A stretch of 27,934 nucleotides of DNA from Sperchopsis tessellata (Eukaryota > Arthropoda > Insecta > Coleoptera > Hydrophilidae), in contig JAWQRN010000604.1 in NCBI GenBank assembly GCA_033557685.1, positions 1 to 27,934 of the forward strand, given 5' to 3'. A program made the position numbers and the translations under genes. Below the pieces are notes generated by a model. The model did no database searches, was not told the DNA's origin, and worked only from the letters and a program-made list of their open reading frames with translations. This document shows, one piece after another, positions 1-8,099 of this stretch; the stretch's first letter is position 1; every line of letters starts with the position of its first letter.

Positions 1-74
1 TATGTGTTTTTTGTTTTATAGTTTTAACTTGGTATTGTTTTATTTATTGATCTGATTTGTTTTGATCCTTTTAT

Positions 75-96
75 TATATATATATATACACACACA
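75..96. repeat. (TA)n/(CA)n microsatellite
   Basis: A TA run of about seven units passes directly into a CA run of about four units. It lies just upstream of the first recognisable part of the RTE-like LINE. It may be the tail of another element copy or simple-sequence DNA; nothing separates these. Confidence 0.85.
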
Positions 97-119
97 TACA
101 AACCAACTGAGCCTCTATA

Positions 120-1600
120 AAAGCAGCATAGAGAACTAAAAAGTAAATATTTAAGACAAGAAGGCAACATATAGAGTATGTGGAACTTTCCACTAAAAAG
201 CGAATAAAGGAAGATGCTAGAAGATATAACTATGAATCTGTCTAACAGGCGATAGAGCAGAATATGCGCTACAAACAAGTAAAACAGAGACTTATAGTTG
301 GGAAAAAGAAAATAATAGCGCTCAGATCTGAAATTGGAGAGAGAGTTGATCAAAGAGAGGAAATCCTTGAAGTTGTTTTACCAAAAACTATATCGAGATA
401 AACGTAACCATATATGAACATCTCTTCGAAGGAAGACGTTTCACCAATATTATCCTCAGAAGTTGTATATGCTCATAGATTTAACAAAAGAAATACCAGT
501 GTCTTGGAACAATGAAACAATTATTTCAATACATACATATATCTGTGGTTTATAACATCATTACTGAAATAATTCGAATCGCCTTACAGACTAATTCGAT
601 TCTTACTAACCTAAAGAACAGGTGGGCTTTCGTAAGGGATACAGCACTATTGGCCACATTCACACGGTGCATGAATTGATATCTAGATGTAACAAATATA
701 ACCTGCCACTACATTGTGTTGTCGTAGGCTACGAGAAAGCAGTTGATAAAGACATTTGCAGTTATTAAAGCTTTGGTCCAAAATGGCATTTCATCTGCCT
801 ACATACAGCTAATTCAAAATATTTACGAAAAAGCCACAGAAAACGTTAATCTACACCAAGAAACGGAAAAGTTTGATATTAAAAGGGAATGGAGAATATC
901 TTAACCATTTGAGAGTTGTAGATGATATTGAATTATTTGCACACTTTATCAATTGATTTGGATTTTGAAAGTAAAGATGTAGGCCTTAGGATGAATGTAA
1001 ATAAAACGAAAGTTTTGCCCAATAAGCTAGCTATATCAAGCACTGTGTTCATCGAGCGCACACTAATCGAAACCGTAACATCACACATGTATTTAGGAAA
1101 AAATATTTAAGTCGCAGATGCCGTTGGGTATGAAACGCAGGGTCTTCGACCAGTGTGTTTTGTCAGCGATGACGTATGCTAGTGAGACGTGGACACTAAA
1201 AGCCTCGCTTCGCTCCAAATAACGCAAATAAGTATTGGGAGATATATGGTGGGTTTGAGAATAATTAATAGGCGCTGTGTATCTATAAGAGGTCAGACTA
1301 AGGTTAGAGATGTTATAGGGGCGGTCAAGATGTAAAAGTGGAAATAGGAAGGACATCTTGGAAGGCGAGTAGATCATCAATGGTTAAAGAAGTTAACCTT
1401 TTTGAAGCAAGCGACCATGTAAGGTTAAAACGAAAACTTAATGCTAGGTGGGACAGATAATTCATAAGCTATTTAGGAGTCACGTGGATGAGAATAACGC
1501 ACAACCATTGGGAGTGGAAAGAACTTGGGGAGACCTTCATCCAGTAGTGGATAAATACGGCTGATTATGATATTATACGTGTGAATATACATATAAGAAA

Positions 1601-1603
<3 letters not shown>
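120..1603 (+). pseudogene. RTE-like non-LTR retrotransposon, 5'-truncated, copy A
   Basis: This is a broken endonuclease/reverse-transcriptase ORF, seen from the linker after the endonuclease to the C-terminus. In pieces from several frames: KKRIKEDARRYNYESV (about 195-245), then a linker ending near 400; QVGFRKGYST (619-648); VGYEKAVD (724-747), where the family has VDYEKAFD; LRVVDDIELF (909-938), the Y/FADD box; GLRMNVNKTK (982-1011); and TYASETWTL (1172-1198), a C-terminal block typical of RTE-like elements. Remnants of the last block (WK...LG) lie near 1518-1540. Such proteins copy element RNA into DNA at a nicked target. Here the first catalytic Asp is Gly (GGC at 727-729), and stops and frameshifts occur throughout, so it is dead. 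The endonuclease domain is absent, the usual result of incomplete reverse transcription. The second copy at 21085-23190 on - shares nearly identical stretches. The family name (RTE rather than a close relative) is my recognition of the motifs, not a search. Confidence 0.88.

Positions 1604-1653
<50 letters not shown>
1604..1653. repeat. (AT)n microsatellite, 3' tail of copy A
   Basis: A perfect AT run of 50 bases follows the end of the degraded LINE ORF. RTE-clade elements commonly end in short tandem repeats instead of poly(A). The same kind of tract sits beside copy B, so it is probably the element's own tail, perhaps lengthened by slippage. Confidence 0.9.
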
Positions 1654-1656
<3 letters not shown>

Positions 1657-1659
1657 ACT

Positions 1660-2815
1660 ATTGGAACAGCCTAAGTGTTAGTACAGTGGGGCATATGAAC
1701 TCTTAATCAACGGAACACGGTGTTCACTGCAATTCAGTTTGTTCCTAAAACAAATTAAAATTATAAAACAATACTTTTTGTTTATCTATTTTTGTTTCTA
1801 TGCTGCTTTCGACATCACTGAACGAAATTCTCATGACATGTTTAGTATTCCGTAGTTATAATTCAAATCTTAAATTATAGAACCAGACTAGTTCCACGTA
1901 ATGGCAGAGCAGTAAGTATAGATTTGTATTAACGTAACGATGAATAATAATCATATTCACTAGCACGACTTGATGAGGGATTGCATCCACAGTTTGGTAA
2001 ATTATGAACTAATCGGGACCATGTGCATTTGTGGAGAGAATCGTACATTGAAATTTTGTCACGTTACATCGAATATTTAAACTGATTCGAATTGCTTCTT
2101 CCTGCAATGGTCAAATGTCAAAGCCGACTGCAAAACCAAGCGAGCCACTGGTTTTGACGACGTAAGAAAAGAAAAGGTCATGTACGTTTTTAAAGTTGCA
2201 CCTCGTCATGGCGCTCCATTACTCCATTGAAACCATTAAAATTAAAATTCTATAAGCCAATGTAGTCACGTACCTAGCTCGGTATTTCTCAAATCGATGA
2301 ACACAATCTTACGGTTGACGTAGTTTCATTTGGGAAGTTATATATTCTCCATGTGTTTCTCCAATCTATTCCAAAGTTTTCCAATTTACTGATCGAGTTT
2401 CATTATTGTCTGGTAGAACAATACTTGGTCTGGAAATTGTTTCATATATATTCATATTACCATAAAACTGTATAAGTTCGCTTTTTGTTTGACATTATAG
2501 CCATTTCTATCATTATCAGTTTTTAATATTAATTAGTTTAATAATAATATCGCAAAATGTTGATTTTGTAGGGTTCTTATAATTTTTCTTAAACTTTATT
2601 GGATTTACATTATTGGTAACCTTTTGATTGGCACCCAGTGTTTGCTGACTCACTGACGAAGCTAGATCTGCACATATATCATATTACGTCGGGAAAAAAC
2701 GGTATGATGAACCATACAAGCTCATTTTTAAAAGTAATTGATACTTCATAGCAATATTTATAAAATACTTGAATAAATTAGGTGTTTTTATTTGTTTGTT
2801 GATTTATTATACAGG
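1660..2815. other. AT-rich stretch, nothing recognised
   Basis: No ORF of note, no protein motif in any frame and no clear repeat was found. It is typical AT-rich intergenic or intronic sequence. Confidence 0.6.
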
Positions 2816-2821
2816 AAATTC

Positions 2822-2867
2822 TCGCTTATCGTGATGGATGTATTCCGAACACTGTTGCGGTAAGCGA
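2822..2867. repeat. short inverted repeat, possible element relic
   Basis: TCGCTTATCG (2822-2831) and CGGTAAGCGA (2858-2867) are inverted copies with one mismatch, separated by 26 bases that are richer in GC than their surroundings. It could be the collapsed ends of a small DNA transposon or a chance hairpin. No target duplication was seen. Confidence 0.45.
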
Positions 2868-3014
2868 AATATGATTTCTTAATATGACACCTACAACTAG
2901 AAATAATAGCTGAAATTAGGCTTATAAAAGCATTTTATAGAAAACTATTATTCAAATAATCACTATTTATTAAAATTATTTTTTATAATAATAATAAATT
3001 AAGTCCATACATAG

Positions 3015-3311
3015 ACGTCTCCTAGCTTAGTGGCTAAGTACTAGACGCTTAGTAGCCAGCTAAATAATACTCTGGAGCTGGTATCCTGGAACAGTCTTCT
3101 AGGGTGACGCGTAATTTATGGTAATGATGTTCCAGGCAGGGCTCTTTGAGGTTCAATATGAGCATAGAAAAACGTTTATTATTTACATCTGCTCAGTTAT
3201 ACAAGCTGCACTAAGAGCTTTTGAAAGTCTGAAAGTAACTTGAAGGCTAGATTTAGAGGGTTTAAATGTTTTGAAAGGAAAGAAATCTGGTCAAGTTTTA
3301 TTTATTTATTA
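3015..3311 (+). mobile_element. candidate tRNA-derived SINE
   Basis: TAGCTTAGTGGC (3023-3034) matches 11 of 12 positions of the tRNA internal A box (TRGCNNAGYNGG). A weak B-box-like AGCTGGTATCC lies at 3076-3086, a workable spacing. A unique body follows, and the segment ends in CAAG plus TTTATTTATTT-like sequence (about 3290-3311), which could be a tail. SINEs are transcribed by RNA polymerase III from such boxes and are mobilised by LINE proteins. The B box is badly decayed and only one copy is present here, so this is tentative. A chance A-box match is the main alternative. Confidence 0.4.
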
Positions 3312-3319
3312 GATTCATT

Positions 3320-3740
3320 AAGTTGGATTCTGGAAAATGCAGACCATGGTAGCTAAACTCAGAAAGTCTCGTAGAAGTTAACGAGGAATTAAATATTGCT
3401 TGCATCCTTAAAGTAAGGTCTGAATCTAGAACTTCAATACTTATTATTTATTTCATAATAACATTTCCATATTCCACCAAAAAATATAAATTTTCATTTT
3501 ACATTTACAAAAAAATAATATAATAAATCGTTTAGCTAGATATAAAGTTGAAGATTTCATTGGGCCGAAACATGCCGTTTCTCCTTTCCTAAGGATATAA
3601 TGTGAAATTGTTGGTATGGCAAAATACACCACATTCTGGGCGGCTTCAACGAAAACGAAATTGTGAAATTTCTAGTTGACATGGCGATTGAGAACTAGAT
3701 GCTAAATTATATTCAACCTATATCCCTCTGGGCAGGCAGA
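3320..3740. other. AT-rich stretch, nothing recognised
   Basis: No coding signal or named repeat was seen. All frames are closed by frequent stops. Confidence 0.5.
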
Positions 3741-3748
3741 TGCTCATC

Positions 3749-3792
3749 ATGCGGTGTGTGGGTAGTCAACATGCGGTGTGTGGGTAGTCAAG
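3749..3792. repeat. 22-bp tandem duplication
   Basis: Two adjacent 22-base units, ATGCGGTGTGTGGGTAGTCA plus AC or AG, differ only at the last base. They are GT-rich within AT-rich surroundings. The near identity implies a recent duplication or a variable-number repeat. Confidence 0.95.
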
Positions 3793-3799
3793 TGTGTAG

Positions 3800-5825
3800 G
3801 AAATGTTGAGTGAAGGAGGAATCAGGCAACTACGTTGTATGTAAGTGCGTAGTTCTTGTAGTGACGAGAGAAATGCAATTTGGTAATTGTTATATAGCAC
3901 ACACGGAAGTAAAAAGCTTGTGACATATCCGAGTCACAGGCCTATAATTTAGTTCTGAGATGTAGGGGCTGTAGAGTGCAGTCAATCACAAATACCATAC
4001 ATACAGGATGCCTTCATATCTCTGATAGCACTATTTCCATAGTGAGTACCTTGTTAAATAACTAATTTCTTCCATAAAGCTTCTATTAGTTGATATGTTG
4101 TGAATAGTGAAGAAACTAAATGAACAAACAAGATATTACACAATGAACAAAAGAAAACAGTTTTTAAAATAAATTTTGATTAGAGAAACAATAAGCGCCT
4201 AAAATAATATACATCTTAGAAAATAACTTTGAAACTTGTTCTTACAATGAAACAAATCCACCCTTTTAATTCACAGTTTACAATATTACTGTCTGAAATG
4301 CACAACTGGTGCTCTTTAAAGTATATCCGGAGTCTGAAAATATTATTTCGTTTATGCACATATGTTTGTGCAACGGTGATAATACATAGGGGAAAACTTG
4401 GACAAACAAATAGACAAACTGACTACAAACAATGCTATCTTGAACGCTGCTCAGGGGTGGATAGAATAAACAGCCACTTGAAAAACAAGGGTAGTCTTAA
4501 AACTATGTGCTCTCTTGAGGTGATTGATGGGACGTTCTGTTAAAAATTAATAAAGAGCTTTCTAGAGTAACTGAGAGTAAAGAAAAACAATAAGCACAAC
4601 TTACGTATTTTTAAGCTGTATATAATGGATGGAAAGAGTTGGAAGACATACCTGAAAATAAGAAGAAAATATTAGTAAAGAATTCTGTACACTTTGTGCC
4701 ATATGTTAGGTTACATAATTACATATTTATTTAAAACTGAATAAAATTAATTAATTATTTTAACATTTTATCACATCGCATAAGTGTTCAAGTGTAACTT
4801 TATATACAGTTTTAAATCTCCTTCTGGTGAAGGCATAGACGAATGTGCTAGGTACCTATTTTGTTAGAACGTTGTATCTATAAAGCGTTTATAAATTTCG
4901 CTGAATGATAAACGTCAAGTAAAAAGTTCCGCTTGCCTTAGTAGCATGCAACAACAAAATTATCCTTAGGAAGATGACTGAGGTTAAACGGTTGAGGTTT
5001 TGATACCAATATTATGTAATTAAACTCCCTAATTTATGCAAAGTGTCATTAGAGCTGTCTATACACTAGAGTGGGCCAGGCTTATACAAATAGGTAACGA
5101 GAGTTTACCTTCTATGAGACAGTTCACTTCGCATGCAATTTTATCTTTTTAACCTAGTGTGATTGATGGATTCGAGACAGGAATGTTTTTTTTGGGAACT
5201 TTTCGTGATTCAAGCAAGGCATTCGAGTGCATCGCATAGAACATTTTATTTTTCTTCAGGTTTTCAGGGAAATAACCATGTGTTGGCTTTTCTGTTTCAC
5301 GAATTTTCGTCCACCGTTGCAGGGGACATTAGACGGGACAGATATAACAAAATATTTGCGACAGGTTTTCCTTTTGTGTTCTTTACAACGAGTAAATATA
5401 TATTTTTTTCTGGCTTATGTACCCTAAGACGTAAGTACATGTAATTCTGTATTCTACAGCAGATTGCAGCGGAAATTAATCTTTCAATCATGAATGGATT
5501 TTGTTGATATTCATCGAAGGTCGGAAAATAGTCTTGATACAGTATTTGCGGAGTAATAGTGTTAACTTCTGTATTGTGTTCTGCACGTACGACAAAACAG
5601 TTTTCTATATCTTCATTAGCGGAATACACAATAGAATCAGGATCTGATATTCCCTTCAAGGACAAACAAATTCTTGCCAAATTCTATAGAATAATACGAG
5701 CGTAGAATATATAAACAACCGGAAAATCTGAAGCACAAAAATTGGTTTCAACTTGCATCCTCTTGGAAATATATTTTATCGAACATGTGCAAAATCTCCG
5801 CAAGAGACACTCCTCGCCGACATTC
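3800..5825. other. AT-rich stretch without a supported gene
   Basis: Several short open frames occur, the longest being 127 codons on - at 5297-5680. None shows a domain, a signal peptide, flanking splice sites or a clear codon pattern. A 5200-5450 segment has overlapping open frames on both strands, which suggests base composition or a decayed element rather than a gene. Confidence 0.5.
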
Positions 5826-5831
5826 TGTCGA

Positions 5832-5926
5832 CCAATAGGCGACTGGAGCGCGGAACAGCATGCTGGTATGCAGGCATGCTGAGTCGAATCCCTATTGGCG
5901 CCCCGCAACGACATATGTATATAAGT
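5832..5926 (+). promoter_or_regulatory. promoter-like block: two CCAAT boxes and a TATA box
   Basis: CCAAT lies at 5832-5836, its reverse complement ATTGG at 5894-5898, and TATATAAG at 5918-5925. The block (about 5800-5910) is clearly richer in GC than its surroundings and carries a GCATGCTG repeat near 5858-5882. Spacing fits an RNA polymerase II core promoter that would start transcription near 5950, just before the structured module at 5959-6160. This order, promoter then folded RNA, fits the terminal repeat of a retroelement. No functional evidence can come from sequence alone. Confidence 0.5.
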
Positions 5927-5958
5927 AGGTAAATCACGGATTTCCATACGTTCTACGA

Positions 5959-6160
5959 CTAGCACTTCTAAGAGCTACATGTCAGTCAATATTTATCACT
6001 TTTTTAGAGATACTTGACCGAGATACACGTTAATTTATTCCTAGCACTTTTAAAAGCTACATGTCTTGAGAATGTCCTCTGCAACGATGGACTAAACGTC
6101 GGGAAAGAGAAATGCCAACACACGGTTATATCCCGCAAAACTGTGGCCTTATAATTCTAC
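5959..6160 (+). repeat. dispersed hammerhead-like repeat module, copy 1
   Basis: Two related about 30-base units, CTAGCACTTCTAAGAGCTAC (from 5959) and CTAGCACTTTTAAAAGCTAC (from 6041), are followed by CTTGAGAATGTCC (6065-6077), a hairpin with loop CAA (arms 6074-6081 and 6085-6092), then TAAACGTCGGG. The layout resembles a minimal hammerhead ribozyme: conserved core, stem II, GAAA, then ACGUC. Here G12 of the core is T, and two of the eight stem positions are mismatched. The same module recurs at 14335-14500 and, inverted, at 24775-24857. Similar ribozymes are described from Penelope-like elements. The repeat family is certain from the shared sequence; the ribozyme reading is inference. Confidence 0.65.
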
Positions 6161-6261
6161 GTACCGACATTCTTATTGATAAGTTGCAAATATGTGATTT
6201 TGACATGAGGGTATGTTTTGGGAACAGAATTCTTTAAAATTAATTTTAGCGACTGCCTGAA

Positions 6262-6390
6262 CTGTTGTTATCGGTTTTTGTCCTTTTTGCTGATGACACT
6301 ACAATAATTGATCTGGCTGAGTTAGTTGAGGACGTTCTTGGTTTGGTATTTGGGTTTAGGGCACTTGGATTTACTAATCTGCCAGTCTAG
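6262..6390 (+). pseudogene. reverse transcriptase fragment with FADDT box
   Basis: An open stretch ends at a TAG at 6388-6390 and contains LFADDTTIIDLAE (FADDT at 6286-6300). This is the catalytic palm motif of a non-LTR reverse transcriptase, followed by the acidic helix usual after it. Nothing convincing of the same ORF is visible upstream or downstream, so it is a short relic about 43 codons long. It lies beside, but on the opposite strand to, the RNase H LINE fragment at 6440-7300, so the two are different insertions. The short length leaves room for a chance match. Confidence 0.4.
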
Positions 6391-6442
6391 TTTTGTATGA
6401 CCCTTTTCACATTTGTAAATTCCGATTAAAATATTATTAAGA

Positions 6443-6464
6443 CTTTATTTATTTATTTATTTTA
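6443..6464. repeat. (TTTA)n tract, likely 3' tail of the minus-strand LINE
   Basis: Four to five TTTA units on + read as an AAAT-type tail on -. The tract lies just past the C-terminal end of the minus-strand LINE fragment, the expected place for its A-rich tail. Confidence 0.7.
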
Positions 6465-7300
6465 AATATGTATGCCTGGTCTTATTTAATGGCTATATAA
6501 TGCAACGTATATTTGTAAGTTGTTTATGGCTAATAGCGATTTCAGATTTATTGGCATATTACTCCGACATCATTTCATTCATCAAATTAATTATTTACAT
6601 TTCTTATATTCATTTCACACTCGAAAAATAAGTGTTCTAGACTTTCTGAATTTCCGCAGTTACATCTATCAGAATTCAGCAAGTCAATATTATGTAAGTG
6701 CGCTGGGAATTTACCATGATTAGATCTTATTCTATATAAAACGATCGCGAATTATTTGTTATTGATTCCTTGTAACCATGTCTTCTTAGGAATATTCACA
6801 TGAATTGACTTATTAAATGAAACCTTAGTACTATCTTTATAACGCTTGTTCCATTTCTTTGTACAACTTTATATACATTTGTCTACTGAAAATAGGCTCC
6901 TCCACCACATTACCAAACTTAGAAGCTTCCTTAGCCTTCCTACTCTCTCATTACCCTCGATTCTTGCATGCCCCTTTATCCATAGAATAATTACCTTTTT
7001 TTAATTTACCAAGTTCATAGTACAAAGAAGCTATATCCTTCAACAAATAATTGTTATTTAACGGCAAATCAAGCGACTCAAATTTAGATACTGCACTTTT
7101 GCTATCAGTTTATATGATACATTTATCGGATGGGAGTTCATGAATATACGATAAAGCATTTTCAATTGCGTATAATTCGATGGTATATATAGATGACTCA
7201 GCAGGTAGTCAACAATGACAAAAGTCTCCGTTTTCGGCATTGTATATAGCACATCAAATTTCATCTTCAAATTCAGATCCATCGTTCATTAGTGAAGCGA
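6465..7300 (-). pseudogene. LINE C-terminal fragment with RNase H domain
   Basis: Read on -, the fragment opens with NDGSEFEDEI (D at 7281-7283), matching the TDGS start of RNase H. IYTIELYAIENALSYIHEL follows (about 7145-7195), supplying the Glu, then TDSKSAV (7089-7109), supplying the next Asp. Near 6935-6985 is GHARIEGNERVG, where active copies have GNEXAD, so the last acidic residue is lost. Further on, LHNIGLLNSDRCNCGNSESL (about 6645-6705) is the Cys-rich tail often found in these ORFs. RNase H removes element RNA during reverse transcription. In-frame stops (for example after DEI and before TDSK) and shifts make it inactive. The reverse transcriptase domain, expected to the right of 7300, is not recognisable. 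I-clade or a Jockey-related family with RNase H is likely; the exact clade is not resolved. Confidence 0.85.
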
Positions 7301-7779
7301 TATGTAGCAAGGAACTTGTTTTCTTGAAATAAATTGGATTCATCTTTTAACTGGCAAACGCATGTAGAGGCAATGTCAAGGAGGCTGTGAAGCTGTACCT
7401 TTCTAGTATGACTCTTTAAATGAATCGACAACTTTTGAGACAATAATGATGGCTTATTTCTGCTGCTGCTACTAAACTTTGATTTGCAATTCAAAGACAT
7501 TCGATGCGGCTGATTGAAGGGACAAGGTGCTATTATGATTGCTTTTTTAATCTTCGGATTTTGACATTTCCCTCTCCTAACATTTTATTCATCGTAAGAC
7601 AAGATTACTTAGATAATACCAATCTTCATTTTTACGGTAAAAGGATTTGCTGTAAGTCCAATATGTGTCGGTATATTTCTAAGTATAATGTCACCTATTT
7701 TAGTATACAATTGTTTATTGTCCTTCCATCAAGTGTAAGATCATTTCCAGTTGTAAGATTCAAAATGAAATAAGTCCTT

Positions 7780-8090
7780 CCTTATCAAAAATACTTTTTA
7801 TAGTACTAACGAGTATATGCATCGCATGTTTGGTGGTATCATAGGCGTCATATTTTTGTTATACTTTTTATAATTTTTATTATATTTATTTGCAAAGTGT
7901 AATATTTGTTTTGTATTCTTTTTTTATGATATATTTATATAATGCCATGTCTATATATGTTTTGTTAAATGTTTGTTGTCGAACTTTTGGGTATTTGTAT
8001 ATGTTTAAGCTATAGTTTCAATTTTCCTACATAATTGACTTATGAAAGGAAACGTGTTTTTTGAGCAGAAATAAATTATCTTATCTTATA
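7780..8090 (+). mobile_element. possible LINE 3' end on the plus strand
   Basis: A very T-rich stretch ends in AATAAA (8070-8075) followed at once by TTATCTTATCTTA (8076-8088). An AATAAA-like signal plus a short tandem repeat is a common LINE 3' end. No coding remnant is attached, so a chance arrangement is possible. Confidence 0.25.
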
Positions 8091-8099
8091 CTGTTCAGT

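Noticed and set aside
24..353. 109-codon open frame on the minus strand
   Set aside because: It runs antisense through the linker region of RTE-like copy A, which reads sensibly on +.
5297..5680. 127-codon open frame on the minus strand
   Set aside because: It is the longest frame but shows no domain I know. Open frames also overlap it on the other strand, and no promoter or splice pattern fits it.
7504..7773. 89-codon plus-strand frame beside the RNase H LINE
   Set aside because: I looked for a LINE tail or thumb domain on both strands and found no convincing block.
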